Numbered from the stretch's first letter, positions 25,853-36,506 are shown. The stretch: DNA of 64,000 bases from an uncultured Lachnospiraceae bacterium (GCA_947246015.1 CAMXQE010000019.1:1-64000); one strand, 5' to 3'. Translations and numbers: made by a program. The notes: generated by a model not told the origin, from the sequence alone.

Positions 25853-27925
25853 TCAAACCATAAACAAACTCCTCAGATAATAATACAGTTCCGGATTCGA
25901 GCTGCGTACATTCACGCTCAAATCGCCGTTTCCCATTACTACACCCAGACCATACAACGCCTGAAGCACACAGACAGCCGCCAAAAGCATCATCAGTTCG
26001 CTCCTCCGCTCCGTACCATTGCTTACTTCCCAAAGTGCAAACAGCACAAGTACCGAAGCCGCCAATACACCCCATACCATATCCACCATATACCGCTGCA
26101 GAATCCCCGCCCCGGTCACATCCACCACTCCCAAAACAACCGGAACCGCCAGGTTTACCAGTGTAAATGCATAAATCCCCTTATGCTTCAGCACCCGTTT
26201 TTCACGCCTTAAAAGTACGAGCAGCCATGCAAAAGCATTGCAGACCAGTATTCCCCCATAGGTATACTCCGCATTCAGTCTGCCCATGTAAGTTCCCGAT
26301 TCAATCTGCACCCCCTGCAAAAACGGGAATTCACTGCTTACGACCGGAGGTCTTAAGAAATAATGCCACAAGCCCAACAGCGCCTGATGCAGATGAAATC
26401 CCCGTTTCGTCATATCATTGCTGGTCAGGCTGTACGCCGCCCCGAAATCAAAAGGCGAGCCGAACCGGGCCGCATTATAATACATGATTCCCGCCGCTGC
26501 CAGCACATAAGGCAGGCAGATACAAAGAGTATCCAACGGATTCTTTTTTCCGAACAGCTCTCTCTTTTTTATTACTTCTTCCCAAAACAACGGTACCGCG
26601 AGAAACGAAAATAACAGCATCTGTGGACGGCAGCCAGCCACCAGCGCCATACAGAGGGAGCCAAGCAGATAAACCACCCGTTTCCGCTTTGTATGCGTCA
26701 TATATTTTCCCTTTATCCACAGCCATAACCCTGCCGCCGTAAACATATTGGCAGCCATAATCGGCGTATCATACAAATCCGGTCTGGCAATCACGAACAA
26801 ATAATTACCGCTGCACACCGTCAGTATACAAGCCATGAGATACAGGAAAAACGGAGTATTCACAAACCATCTCCTCACAATTTCCCGGTAAAGCGCAAAC
26901 ACCGCCAGTATGAATCCGCAGTAGAATGCAAACACCGCCAGATAATTCGGCAGATGATGCCCTGTCAGCAGATACAGGGGCAGATAGAGCAGAAGTTCCG
27001 GCACCACGCCGAAATATACATAGTATTTCCCTTCAAAATAAGCATAATCCGCCTGATAAGGAATCCCGTTCGCCTGCAGGTAAATCGTATCATACGGATT
27101 TTCCACCTGAAGCAGTTCTTCCGACGGCCGGGCCGCCAGATAAAAGTGCCCGTCCGCCATAGCCTCCGCCAGTTCCTGATACTGCTTATGGTGGGGCCAG
27201 GGTGCCTCGATGCAGACCGGATTCACATGGGCCAGTTTCCATGACATTCCCATTAACAGCAGGATTGCAGCTGCCGTAACCGCCTTCTGCCGCTTCGAAC
27301 CAATCCACTTTCCCGCCTCGATGCTGCCTCTGCCCACGCCCCGCGCAAAATAAAGGAAACACAGCGCTGCCCATGCCAGAACCAGCCTCCCGAAACTGAA
27401 TACAAACGGGACTTTCCCATTGGCCATAATATAGTCCACTGCCACCAGACACCCTGCCGGAACCGCAATCTGTATACTGATTTCCGACACTCTGCCTGCC
27501 GGATGCACATTGACATAATGCGTTCTGACAAGCCCTGGCGCCCATATCTGTTCCGGAAGAGAATAAGCGTAATAATTCCCCTCATCTGACAGACTCACCG
27601 TATATGCTGCCATTGCTTCCGGATCGGAAAACTCCAACCCCAGCGCCAGATTATGTATGTCCCGGCCCACGTCATTTATATGTAAAGTCAATACTCCCTC
27701 CGGTACTTCATAAACCGGCCCTTCACCGAAATCCTCTGTCGCTTCGGCGCCGCCTTCTATACCGATTTCCTCAAACCATACTTCGTTCCCGTAAAACCGG
27801 CTCCTCCATGCGGAAAAATTAAACGGGAAAATCTCCAGCGCCAACGCGGCCGCCAACAGCCAGAGCCATATCTCCCACGGTTTCCTGTCTCTGTTTTTCA
27901 TTTTTTCCCGCAGTTTTCTTAACAT
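25853..27925 (-). CDS. Large polytopic membrane protein, GT-C-like
   Basis: 690 residues. Helix 1 (about 19-38) is followed by an extracellular beta-rich domain to about 165, then about 11 to 12 helices. Motifs such as AYFEGKYYVYFGVVPELLLYLPLY and GCRPQMLLF occur in uncharacterised Firmicutes envelope proteins resembling lipid-linked-sugar glycosyltransferases. It lies 36 bases downstream of the acyltransferase-3 gene, in one operon with it. Specific function unknown. Confidence 0.75.
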   Translation of the reverse strand: MLRKLREKMKNRDRKPWEIWLWLLAAALALEIFPFNFSAWRSRFYGNEVWFEEIGIEGGAEATEDFGEGPVYEVPEGVLTLHINDVGRDIHNLALGLEFSDPEAMAAYTVSLSDEGNYYAYSLPEQIWAPGLVRTHYVNVHPAGRVSEISIQIAVPAGCLVAVDYIMANGKVPFVFSFGRLVLAWAALCFLYFARGVGRGSIEAGKWIGSKRQKAVTAAAILLLMGMSWKLAHVNPVCIEAPWPHHKQYQELAEAMADGHFYLAARPSEELLQVENPYDTIYLQANGIPYQADYAYFEGKYYVYFGVVPELLLYLPLYLLTGHHLPNYLAVFAFYCGFILAVFALYREIVRRWFVNTPFFLYLMACILTVCSGNYLFVIARPDLYDTPIMAANMFTAAGLWLWIKGKYMTHTKRKRVVYLLGSLCMALVAGCRPQMLLFSFLAVPLFWEEVIKKRELFGKKNPLDTLCICLPYVLAAAGIMYYNAARFGSPFDFGAAYSLTSNDMTKRGFHLHQALLGLWHYFLRPPVVSSEFPFLQGVQIESGTYMGRLNAEYTYGGILVCNAFAWLLVLLRREKRVLKHKGIYAFTLVNLAVPVVLGVVDVTGAGILQRYMVDMVWGVLAASVLVLFALWEVSNGTERRSELMMLLAAVCVLQALYGLGVVMGNGDLSVNVRSSNPELYYYLRSLFMV

Positions 27926-27961
27926 ACCAATCCTCCATAATGTCTGCCGTCTCTATATTCC

Positions 27962-29107
27962 CTATATTCCCTTTATTCCTGCCAGATATTCCGAAATCCG
28001 GCGTAACACTCTTCCCGTACCCATCCGGATTAACAGCGGCACGCCGATTCCGGCCGCTATATATACCCACTTGAATGCTTCCACACCGCCCGGCACATAG
28101 ATATAACCGATATCGTTCAGAAACGCCGCTTTATCAAAATCCTGAAACCAGGGGGTTACGGAGCCAATTCCGCACAAAATCCCTTTTACCATAAAAAATC
28201 CCAAAATATGATGCATCATTACCGCATATGTGTTCCCGCCTATCCATTCCAATCCCGGCAGATTCTCCAGGGAAGGTTCCAGCCTTTTCGCTATTCTCAG
28301 CCAAAAAGCAATCCCTGTTGCCGTGGTCAGGTAAGGAACCACCGGCCCGTTGGCAAATCCGGTGCACCATACCGTACTGTATGCCAATCCGCCGCAGGAA
28401 AACACAACCAAAAGCTGCAAAACCAAAAGTCCGGCAAAATAGATTCCGTCCGGCAGCGTATCATATTTTTCCAAATGCTTCTTATAAAAACAACCCATCT
28501 GATAACAGGGCATCATGAAAAGAATCCTGCCCGGAAATTTATAGTTTCCCCACACATGTCCGCCAATGGCAAACCAGACGGTCAGCATCCCCGCACAGAG
28601 GCAGAAAAACAGAATCAGCCATTCCTTTTTCAGATGCAGCCATCCTAAAACCTTACGCATACATATATTCAGGACTTCGATTAGAAATAACGCAGGCACG
28701 AACCACGCCGGAAAATTCCATCCGAACTGATGCCCGCCCAAAAACGGCTCAAGAAACAATGTCCTGAAACCAATTCCCTGCCCAATCGTAAATCCAACGC
28801 CGTGAAGCACAGCCGCAAACAGTCCGTAAAACAGATTCCATATAAAATAAGGCAGTAAAAGCCTGCATACCTTCTTCTTCACATAAGCCCCTATCCTCTG
28901 CTCCGCCGCTTCGTCATAAAAGTATCCGGATATGAACAAAAAGACCGCCACATGAAACGAATAATAGGGAAACAGCCCGCCCATATCAAATATATGAAAA
29001 TCCGCATGTCCCGCCACCACCAGCAGAATGCCTATAGCCGATAAGATGCGGAATGTTCCGTTTACTTTCTTTTCCCGTGATTTTTCCTGTGACTTCCCAC
29101 TCATCAT
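27962..29107 (-). CDS. Acyltransferase family 3 membrane protein
   Basis: About 381 residues and ten transmembrane helices. It opens with FRILSAIGILLVVAGHADFH, where the conserved active-site His of the acyltransferase-3 family appears, and continues FPYYSFHVAVFLFISGYFY. It probably O-acetylates a cell-surface glycan using a cytoplasmic acetyl donor. The start is uncertain: tandem ATGs at 29107 and 29104 have weak ribosome sites, and the frame stays open back into a MITE-like repeat. Confidence 0.85.
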   Translation of the reverse strand: MMSGKSQEKSREKKVNGTFRILSAIGILLVVAGHADFHIFDMGGLFPYYSFHVAVFLFISGYFYDEAAEQRIGAYVKKKVCRLLLPYFIWNLFYGLFAAVLHGVGFTIGQGIGFRTLFLEPFLGGHQFGWNFPAWFVPALFLIEVLNICMRKVLGWLHLKKEWLILFFCLCAGMLTVWFAIGGHVWGNYKFPGRILFMMPCYQMGCFYKKHLEKYDTLPDGIYFAGLLVLQLLVVFSCGGLAYSTVWCTGFANGPVVPYLTTATGIAFWLRIAKRLEPSLENLPGLEWIGGNTYAVMMHHILGFFMVKGILCGIGSVTPWFQDFDKAAFLNDIGYIYVPGGVEAFKWVYIAAGIGVPLLIRMGTGRVLRRISEYLAGIKGI

Positions 29108-29169
29108 GCGCCGCCCATCCGTTTCCAACCGTTCCTCTTCCCATTCCTGCATTCCATGCTGTGTTCCTG

Positions 29170-29271
29170 CAAGGGGCTGTCGCATTAAGAACTTTTTATA
29201 CAAGATATAGTATTGCTCCGGGGCAGGATTTGCCATATCTTGTATACATCATTCTTATTGCGACAGTCCCT
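29170..29271. mobile_element. MITE-like 102-bp hairpin element
   Basis: Terminal inverted repeats of 21 bp (29170-29190 and 29251-29271, 19 matches) start AAGGGGCTGTCGCA. A second perfect inner pair, ATACAAGATAT / ATATCTTGTAT, lies at 29197-29207 and 29234-29244. It has no coding capacity and no clear target duplication. It sits between divergent genes (gap 29108-29397). Ends of this kind resemble insertion-sequence termini, which is inference. Confidence 0.75.
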
Positions 29272-29323
29272 TACCATTTTCGCGATGGAATCATTTCTTA
29301 TTATACAAAATAAATCGGGATTA

Positions 29324-29332
29324 TGCTATAAT
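29324..29332 (+). promoter_or_regulatory. Extended -10 promoter of the GT39-like gene
   Basis: TGCTATAAT, an extended -10 element, 66 bases before the start codon. No good -35 box is visible. Confidence 0.5.
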
Positions 29333-29397
29333 GAAATGATTTATGTCAGAATTTGCACATAAAATTTGTATTTAAAATTAAAAAAGGATGAACAGAC

Positions 29398-30981
29398 ATG
29401 CGTAATATAAAAAACGGACAAACCGCTCTCCCCAACAGACCAACCGGCAGACTCTATCCCGCCGTTCTGCTTATGATTCTGCTTTTTTGCGCCCTTACCA
29501 CCTTCATACAGGGAATCCCTGCCCTCTCCGGACTCCCGCGCATTTCCATCCTGTGCGGCTGTCTCTGCCTTTTTCTCGTCTCCTGCGGGGCTGTGCTGTT
29601 TTTGCATAACAGCCGCAGACTTACCGAAGAGCACATGGCATTCTTCCTTATCTTCTGGGGAATGCTGTTTCACAGCTGTTATGTCCTGCTGTCCGGTCTG
29701 TATGAAAGACAGCACGACGAAGGCGTATACACGGGCATCGCCACTGCGCAGGTAAATCCCGGCCATATCGGTTATATTGAATATATTTATAAATTCCGCA
29801 GGCTGCCGGACATCCATCCCTATCAGCTTTTTTCCTACTACCATCCGCCCCTGCATTACGTACTGTCCGGCATCTGGCTTATATTCTTAACCTCCCTTGG
29901 GATGGCGGAAGATTTGGCATTCGAAAACCTTCAGGTACTGCCCCTGTTTTATTCCGGACTCTTCATGCTGCTCACCTACTGCATCCTGAAAAAGACGGAC
30001 GCAAAAGGAAAGGGACTGTATGCCGGACTGCTGCTGGCCTGCGCCCATCCCGCACTGACTATTATGTCCGGCAGCGTCAACAATGACATGCTTTCTTCCG
30101 TTCTTTTAGCCTGCGCAATCCTTGCATCCCTCTGCTGGCTTCGGGATAAATCACTGCGGAACCTGCTTCTCATAGCCCTCTCCATCGGTTTCGGCATGTT
30201 ATGCAAAATCAATACCGCTGTCATTGCCCTGCCCGTCGGACTGCTATTCCTGCTGGATTTCATCGGGACGATACGCACGAAAGAAAAGCGGAATATTCTC
30301 CGCTCCGTCAGAAACTATCTTCTGTTCGGCTTTACTGCCGGAAGCATCGGCCTGTGCTGGATTGCCCGCAATTTAATCCGCTTTCATGTGAAACCGGGGA
30401 TTTCTTCCTCCACGGAAGACTCTGTCATGTATACGGGCAATTACGGTTTATGGGCAAGACTCGGCCTGCCTTCCCTGTCTGACTGGCATTTCGATTTCCC
30501 TTTCCACCCTTTAAGCGGAGATGCCGTCCACAATACATGGGTCATCCTGTTCCAAACCTCTCTGTTTACGGAAGAATACCCTGCAGCACTTACAGGTTTT
30601 CCCCTCCTTTTATGTCAGATTACCTATATTGCTGCTATTCTGTCCGCCGTATCCTCCGCCCTGCTCTTCTTCATCGTCCAATATAAAAAGTGGAAGAACG
30701 GGACGAAAGAAACCGGCTGCGAGGTCATTTTCCTCTCCACCGGTTATCTTGGATTCCTGTTAAGTTTTGCCTTGTTTGCCATGAAATATCCGTATACATG
30801 CAGCAGCGATTTCCGCTACATCGTCATCTGTCTGATTTATATTGCAATCGGGCTTGCGGACAGTGAACGGATTTATTCCGATACAGGTTTCATGGGAATC
30901 TGCTCCCGCATCATCCGGCTGGGCGTGTGCGTCACACTCATACTCGCAACTGTTGTATATCTGTCATGGGGACAATGGTGA
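29398..30981 (+). CDS. GT39/ArnT-like membrane glycosyltransferase
   Basis: 527 residues with about 12 transmembrane helices. The first extracellular loop has RQHDEGVYTGIA, the acidic pair expected for catalysis in PMT/ArnT-type GT-C enzymes, followed by FSYYHPPLHYVLSGIWL, a typical second motif. It should transfer a sugar from a polyprenyl phosphate carrier to an extracellular acceptor. AGGATGAACAGAC precedes the ATG. The last 18 bases overlap the end of the convergent GH3 gene. Confidence 0.85.
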   Translation: MRNIKNGQTALPNRPTGRLYPAVLLMILLFCALTTFIQGIPALSGLPRISILCGCLCLFLVSCGAVLFLHNSRRLTEEHMAFFLIFWGMLFHSCYVLLSGLYERQHDEGVYTGIATAQVNPGHIGYIEYIYKFRRLPDIHPYQLFSYYHPPLHYVLSGIWLIFLTSLGMAEDLAFENLQVLPLFYSGLFMLLTYCILKKTDAKGKGLYAGLLLACAHPALTIMSGSVNNDMLSSVLLACAILASLCWLRDKSLRNLLLIALSIGFGMLCKINTAVIALPVGLLFLLDFIGTIRTKEKRNILRSVRNYLLFGFTAGSIGLCWIARNLIRFHVKPGISSSTEDSVMYTGNYGLWARLGLPSLSDWHFDFPFHPLSGDAVHNTWVILFQTSLFTEEYPAALTGFPLLLCQITYIAAILSAVSSALLFFIVQYKKWKNGTKETGCEVIFLSTGYLGFLLSFALFAMKYPYTCSSDFRYIVICLIYIAIGLADSERIYSDTGFMGICSRIIRLGVCVTLILATVVYLSWGQW

Positions 30982-32649
30982 AAAATCGTCCCCATAACCG
31001 TCCCTCCACCTCAGTTTCGCTTCCATGATTCTCCTGACGGATTCATCGATGCGCTCCTCCGTAATTTCCCCTGCTTCAACCGCTTCTAAAACCGCCCGGT
31101 AGGATTCCTCAAACCCCCGCGACATCAGCAGCATATCACACCCCGCCTGAACTGCCAGTACCGCCGCTTCGCCGGACGCGTAATGCTTGCTGACCGCCCC
31201 CATATTCATGGAATCCGTTATGATGATTCCCTCATATCCCATTTCCTCCCGCAGTTTTCCCGTCACAACGCTTTTTGATAAAGTCGCCGGAATATCCGTT
31301 CCGTTGAACTTCGGCAGGGATATGTGCGAGACCATGATAAATTCAATTCCCTTTTCACTTCCGGACCGGAACGGAATCAATTCCGTTTCCGCCAGCTCCT
31401 CCCATGTCTTATAAGAATAAGCATACCCCTTATGGGAATCCTCAACGGTATCCCCATGCCCCGGAAAATGCTTATAACAGGCCATAATCCCGTTGTCATG
31501 CAGCCCCTGCGCAAATTCCCATGCCAGCCCGGCCACCACCTGAGGGTCTTTTCCGAATGAACGGTCTCCGATTACACGGTTCTCCTTATTCGTAAGTACA
31601 TCGGCATCCGGTGCAAAATCAACGTTAAATCCCAGTTCCGACAAATATGCTCCAATCGTGTCTCCCGCATCCCTGACTGCAGTCTCCGGTTCCTCTTTCC
31701 CGGCAAGCGTTCCCATCGCTTCTGTTTTTTTCACGCCGAACTCCGCATTACTTCCGATACGCAGTACCCTTCCGCCTTCCTCGTCCACTCCCAGGAAAAT
31801 GGGGAAACCGCACTGTTCCATCATATACTTCTGCACCGTGGAAAGCATCTCTTCCGTCTGCTCCGGATTTTCCAAATTCGCAGCCAGATAAATAAGGCCG
31901 CCCACCGGATACTGAGCCAATGCATCTTTCGTTCTTTCTCCTGCCGCTCTCACGCGGGATACTCCCGTAATTAATTCCGGCGTTACAAAGAACATCTGCG
32001 CCACTTTTTCTTCCAGTTTCATTCCCAAAATGATTGCTTCGACTTCTTCCGCCAGACTTTCCTCTGCGTCCTTTTCCGTCTTCCTTCTCTCCGGTTCGCT
32101 TTTCTCTGTTCCGGTTCTGTCCTGTCCTGATTCTTCCGGTTCTGTTTTCCCCTGCGCTCCTTCTCCCGTTTTTGCTTCCTTCTGCACGCTTTCTTCCGTT
32201 TTTGCGTCTTTCTGCACGCTTTCTTCCGTTTTTGCTTCCTTCTGCACACTTTCTTCCGGTTCTGTGTCTTTCTGCACTCTTCCTTCCGGTTTCGCCTCCG
32301 CTTCTCCGCTTTCCTCTGTCTCCCCTCTGCTCTGTTCCGGTTCTTTTCCCTCATCTCCCGGCGCATCGGTTCTCCCGCCCCTGTCAGTTTCCTCTGCTGC
32401 TGTCAGCCCTGTCATCCCGGAATTCTCCCCTTCCTTTCTTTCCCCGCTTTGTTCTCCTGCGCCGGTGAAACGGAACACAGCAAATCCGGCAGTCAGGATA
32501 AGGACAGCGATACTGACAAGCAGCACCCGTCCCGCTTTCCCCCTAATCCAACTTCCCATTTTGTTTCTTTTTACGCTTCCCGCTTTCATTCTGTCCCTTT
32601 TCATTCCGTTCCTTTTTATTCCATCCTTTTTCATTCCGTCCCTTTTCAT
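30964..32649 (-). CDS. Membrane-anchored GH3 beta-N-acetylhexosaminidase-like enzyme
   Basis: 561 residues. It starts with a repeated MKRDGMKKDGIKRNG stretch, then one transmembrane anchor (about 38-62). A long Glu/Lys linker has about 11-residue repeats (EESVQKEAKT) to about 200. The NagZ-type GH3 barrel follows, with VDEEGGRVLRIG, KHFPGHGDT (Asp-His pair) and GIIITDSMNMGAV (nucleophile Asp). It likely trims GlcNAc from peptidoglycan or other wall glycans outside the membrane. Repeats at its 5' end are also visible in the DNA as 14- to 16-base units. Confidence 0.9.
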   Translation of the reverse strand: MKRDGMKKDGIKRNGMKRDRMKAGSVKRNKMGSWIRGKAGRVLLVSIAVLILTAGFAVFRFTGAGEQSGERKEGENSGMTGLTAAEETDRGGRTDAPGDEGKEPEQSRGETEESGEAEAKPEGRVQKDTEPEESVQKEAKTEESVQKDAKTEESVQKEAKTGEGAQGKTEPEESGQDRTGTEKSEPERRKTEKDAEESLAEEVEAIILGMKLEEKVAQMFFVTPELITGVSRVRAAGERTKDALAQYPVGGLIYLAANLENPEQTEEMLSTVQKYMMEQCGFPIFLGVDEEGGRVLRIGSNAEFGVKKTEAMGTLAGKEEPETAVRDAGDTIGAYLSELGFNVDFAPDADVLTNKENRVIGDRSFGKDPQVVAGLAWEFAQGLHDNGIMACYKHFPGHGDTVEDSHKGYAYSYKTWEELAETELIPFRSGSEKGIEFIMVSHISLPKFNGTDIPATLSKSVVTGKLREEMGYEGIIITDSMNMGAVSKHYASGEAAVLAVQAGCDMLLMSRGFEESYRAVLEAVEAGEITEERIDESVRRIMEAKLRWRDGYGDDFSPLSP

Positions 32650-32650
32650 T
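32583..32650. repeat. T-rich tandem repeat at the GH3 start
   Basis: Five units of TTTTCATTCCGTCC type, 14 to 16 bases each, cover the first codons and the start codon of the GH3 gene on the minus strand. Confidence 0.7.
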
Positions 32651-32839
32651 TCTTTTATCCTTATATCCTCTTATCTTTCTATCCTTACATTCCTTTTTCT
32701 TTCTCCCCCCTATACTTATATTTACATTCTGTCAGATTCATCCGAATCCATGCAAAGCACAACTCCAATTTCTGTCCGGCTGGTGCTCCAAAGCATGTTT
32801 GAAAATTCCATCTCAGGGCAAATACTTTTCAAACACACC

Positions 32840-33691
32840 CTAATTCTTCACCTGTGTACCATCTTCCCTCATATGGTATTTCTCATAATAAATCATTTGG
32901 GAAACGGGAACGATTTCATATCCCTGCTTTTCCAGCCCTTTAATCAGGGAATCCAATGCATCCGCCGTATATTTAGCCCCGCTGTGGCAGCGGATGATAC
33001 TGCCGTTTCCCAGGTTCCCGCTTTCCAGCACATTCTTTAATATAGCATCTACACCATAGTCTTTCCAGTCATAGCTGTCCACATCCCACATAACCGAAAA
33101 ATATCCGCATTCCCGCGCATTGGATATCACTTTATTATCATAATCGCCGTAAGGCGGACGGAACAGCGTCATATCATACCCGGTCAGTTCCTGCACCCGC
33201 GTATGGGTTTTCTGTATATCCTCCAGACACTCGGCGGAACTAAGCTGCGACATGTTCTTTATACTTTCGCTCTGGTTTCCCATGTCATGTCCTGCAGACA
33301 GTATCGCCTTCACATCCTCCGGATAATTCTCCACCCATCCGCCTGTCATAAAAAAAGTAGCATGGATACCATGTTTCTCTAAAATCCCCAATATCCGCTC
33401 CATATCGCTGTTCCCGCCTGCCGCCTCGAACGTCAGCGCCACCTGCTTCTTATCCGTCTTCACGCAATATATTGGTATCTCCTGTCCGTTTACACTGCTG
33501 CTCACCGTAATGGAACCCGGCAGCGCTGCCAGTGCCCCTTTCACGATTGCCAGTGCGGCAAGGGCAAATGCCATAGCCCATATGCCCTTCGCAAGCAGCA
33601 TCCTCCTGTACTCTTCCCCCGACTGTCCTTCCGCCCTCTTCGGCACCACCCCCGCCGCCCTGTTTAAAATATGTTTTACATCATGCTTCAT
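32840..33691 (-). CDS. PdaB-like polysaccharide deacetylase, motif-degenerate
   Basis: 283 residues with one N-terminal transmembrane helix (about 35-58) and a NodB/CE4 domain. Motif 1 reads TFEAAGG instead of TFDDG, and motif 2 reads NQSESI where NH(S/T)xxH is usual, so the metal-binding Asp and both His are missing. RPPYGDYDN, WDVDSYDWKDYG and IIRCHSG (motifs 3 to 5) are kept. PdaB-type sporulation deacetylases also depart from the standard motifs. It may be inactive or use another chemistry. The start has a weak ribosome site. Confidence 0.82.
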   Translation of the reverse strand: MKHDVKHILNRAAGVVPKRAEGQSGEEYRRMLLAKGIWAMAFALAALAIVKGALAALPGSITVSSSVNGQEIPIYCVKTDKKQVALTFEAAGGNSDMERILGILEKHGIHATFFMTGGWVENYPEDVKAILSAGHDMGNQSESIKNMSQLSSAECLEDIQKTHTRVQELTGYDMTLFRPPYGDYDNKVISNARECGYFSVMWDVDSYDWKDYGVDAILKNVLESGNLGNGSIIRCHSGAKYTADALDSLIKGLEKQGYEIVPVSQMIYYEKYHMREDGTQVKN

Positions 33692-33755
33692 ATGAAAAAA
33701 ACACCGCCATATACCGATTGTTATTCCAGTATATGACGGACTGCTTTTCCTATAT

Positions 33756-34988
33756 TCACACCGGACGGGCGCATTTCTGCGCAATCCTTACCAGCAGCTG
33801 CACGGTCATCTCCATATCCTCCGCACAGGCATATTCGAACCTGCCGTGGAAATTTCCGCCTCCCGTACAAAGATTCGGACAGGGCAGACCCATAAAGGAC
33901 AGCTTTGCTCCATCCGTTCCTCCCCTGATGGGCGCAACATCCGGCTCGATTCCCAGTTCCTTCATAGCCTCAACCGCATCCTCTACCAAATGCATATGCT
34001 GCTCGATGACTTCCCGCATATTATAGTAGGAATCCTTCAGTTCGACCTCAAAAGTGCCCTCCCCGTACTTTCCGTTCAGAAATGCAGCTGTCTGCAAAAA
34101 ATACTCCTTCTTTTTTTCAAACTTTTCCCTGTTATGGTCGCGGATGATATATTCCATCTCCGTCCGCTCCACATCCCCCGCAATCGCCTCCAAATGATAA
34201 AAGCCTTCATAACCGCAGGTATACATCGGATTCTCCGCCGCCGGAAACATAGAATGGAACTCCTGTGCCAACAGGATTGCATTCACCATCTTATTCTTTG
34301 CCGCCCCCGGATGGACACTCCGTCCATACACAGTCACTTTCGCACCTGCCGCATTGAAATTCTCATATTCCAGACTGCCCAGCTTATCACCGTCCACCGT
34401 ATAAGCATAATCCGCGCCAAACAGTTTCACATCAAAAAAATCTGCCCCTGCTCCCACTTCCTCGTCCGGTGTAAACCCGATGCGGATTTTTCCATGGGGA
34501 ATCTCCGGATGGCTCAGGAAATATTCCGCCATCTCCATAATCTCCGCCACGCCCGCTTTGTCGTCCGCACCCAGAAGCGTCGTCCCGTCTGTTACAATCA
34601 GGCTCTTTCCCTTATATACTGCAAGTTCCGGAAAATCACTGACCTTCATCACAATCTGTTTCTCCGGATTCAGCAAAATATCCCCGCCGTCATAATTCTT
34701 CACGATTCTGGCTTTAACATCCTTTCCCGTTACGGCCGGGGAAGTATCCATATGTGCGATAAAACCGACCACAGGTCTGTTTTCGCATCCGGCGGAAGCC
34801 GGAACCGACGCATAAAGATAGCAATGCTCCTCATCATACACCACTTCTTCCGCCCCCATTTTCTCCAGCTGTACCAAAAGCGCTTTTGCCAAGTCACGCT
34901 GTTTCTCCGTAGACGGAGTCGTAATGCTCCCGTCCGCAGACTGTGTATCAAACTTCACATACTCTAAAAATTTTTCAACTACGCCCAT
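33756..34988 (-). CDS. pepT: Peptidase T (tripeptide aminopeptidase)
   Basis: A 410-residue M20 zinc peptidase removing the N-terminal residue from tripeptides in the cytoplasm. Metal and catalytic motifs are [34 protein letters not shown] and the closing GGNFHGRFE. The dimerisation domain has [21 protein letters not shown] 34988 gives the family's normal length. An ATG four codons earlier is possible, and neither has a strong ribosome site. Confidence 0.95.
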   Translation of the reverse strand: MGVVEKFLEYVKFDTQSADGSITTPSTEKQRDLAKALLVQLEKMGAEEVVYDEEHCYLYASVPASAGCENRPVVGFIAHMDTSPAVTGKDVKARIVKNYDGGDILLNPEKQIVMKVSDFPELAVYKGKSLIVTDGTTLLGADDKAGVAEIMEMAEYFLSHPEIPHGKIRIGFTPDEEVGAGADFFDVKLFGADYAYTVDGDKLGSLEYENFNAAGAKVTVYGRSVHPGAAKNKMVNAILLAQEFHSMFPAAENPMYTCGYEGFYHLEAIAGDVERTEMEYIIRDHNREKFEKKKEYFLQTAAFLNGKYGEGTFEVELKDSYYNMREVIEQHMHLVEDAVEAMKELGIEPDVAPIRGGTDGAKLSFMGLPCPNLCTGGGNFHGRFEYACAEDMEMTVQLLVRIAQKCARPV

Positions 34989-35054
34989 ATCCGCACCCAT
35001 CCTGTCTCTTATTCTTTTACCTCTTCCGTTTTTTCAAAACCGGCGCCGCCAGTT

Positions 35055-36506
35055 CTAGTTTTTCAACGCATCCGCCAGTTCTTTTATATTCCCCAGTATC
35101 CGGACGCATTCCTCCATCCTTCCTACCGCATCGGAAGCCGTCTTCACGCTCTCCTCCGAAGAAGCCGCCACCTCTTCGCTGGTTGCCGACAAATGAGCAA
35201 TACTGTTGGAAATCACCCCTGTCGCCTGAAGGATATCCGCAATCGTCTTATCCGTATGCCGGATACTGTTTGTCAGTTCCGTTACTTCCCTGTCAATGCT
35301 CTCGAACTTCTCTTTTGCCACTTCTATCATTTCCGTCTGACGGTTAATATATTCTACCGAATTATCCAGACTGTCGGAAGCGCTTTTCGCATCTCCAATC
35401 AGTTCTGCAATGATTCCCGTTATCCGGTTCGTAGCTTCCTTGGTCTGCTCCGAAAGCTGCCTGATTTCATCCGCAACTACTGCAAACCCTCTTCCCGCGT
35501 CACCCGCTCTCGCAGCTTCTATGGAAGCATTCAGCGCCAGCAGATTGGTCTGCGAAGAAATACTCAGAATATCGCCTATGATATTTTCCACCTCATCCAC
35601 TCTGGACGTCAGTCTTGCCGTTGCCTCAACGGTCTGCCTGCTCGCTGACTCTACACCTTCCGCCTGTTCCTTCAGATTCCGCACCAGAGAAGCGCCTTCC
35701 GCTACATTCCGTGAAGTGTTCTTTGCCGCTTCCTCCACTCTGGAAGTATCCTTCTCCACCTCATCGGAACTTTCCTGTATCGAAGCGCACATCTGCGCCT
35801 GGTCCTGTATTGCCTGCGCCGTACTTTCCGTACTGTCCGCAATATTGCTCATGGCAAAATTGTTAGCCTCCACACTCTCACGCAGCTTTTCCAGCATTTC
35901 ATTCGCACTCTCGAAATTCCGGCTGATTTCATCGGCTGTCTCCACCATTTTTCTGGAAGCCGCCGCCTGTTCGTCTGCCGCTCTCCGGATACTCGAAATG
36001 CTCTCCTCATTAAACTGCTGTACCGTCATCATTACCACATACGCCGCCACGCATATCAGAATACACATGACCCACCGAATCATGGCATATCCAACATTCA
36101 TGGTTCCCGCAGAGGCATCCCGCACCGTCTTGATGATATTCGCAATCAGGATAACCGAAGACCCGGCCAGCGCAAACCGCTTATTCAGATACAGGATAGA
36201 TGCCATCAGAATAGGAAAAGCATACACATATGTAAGTTCCTCGGAACCAAGGCTCATTAAAACCAGATATGCCAATGCACCCGCTCCGGTCAATATGCTG
36301 CCGCACGGCCTGGTCCCCTTACAGAACGCAAATCCCACTATGCAGATAATAAACAGTACGATATACACCACCATCTGAATATAAGTTCCAACCTCCGCCG
36401 TATGCAGTACAATTGCATACACCATCGACAGAATCATATACAGCACTGTTATCCCCACTAACACCAATACTCTTTTGTCGCTTCTTAAATACTGCTCCCT
36501 GGTCAT
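35055..36506 (-). CDS. Methyl-accepting chemotaxis protein with polytopic membrane sensor
   Basis: 483 residues. Six closely spaced transmembrane helices fill about residues 12-165, with no large extracellular domain, so it probably senses within the membrane. The signalling coiled coil follows, with the conserved hairpin tip [24 protein letters not shown] 36506 is preceded by GGGAGGCGGGATTT. No che genes are nearby; it is a stand-alone receptor. Confidence 0.93.
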   Translation of the reverse strand: MTREQYLRSDKRVLVLVGITVLYMILSMVYAIVLHTAEVGTYIQMVVYIVLFIICIVGFAFCKGTRPCGSILTGAGALAYLVLMSLGSEELTYVYAFPILMASILYLNKRFALAGSSVILIANIIKTVRDASAGTMNVGYAMIRWVMCILICVAAYVVMMTVQQFNEESISSIRRAADEQAAASRKMVETADEISRNFESANEMLEKLRESVEANNFAMSNIADSTESTAQAIQDQAQMCASIQESSDEVEKDTSRVEEAAKNTSRNVAEGASLVRNLKEQAEGVESASRQTVEATARLTSRVDEVENIIGDILSISSQTNLLALNASIEAARAGDAGRGFAVVADEIRQLSEQTKEATNRITGIIAELIGDAKSASDSLDNSVEYINRQTEMIEVAKEKFESIDREVTELTNSIRHTDKTIADILQATGVISNSIAHLSATSEEVAASSEESVKTASDAVGRMEECVRILGNIKELADALKN

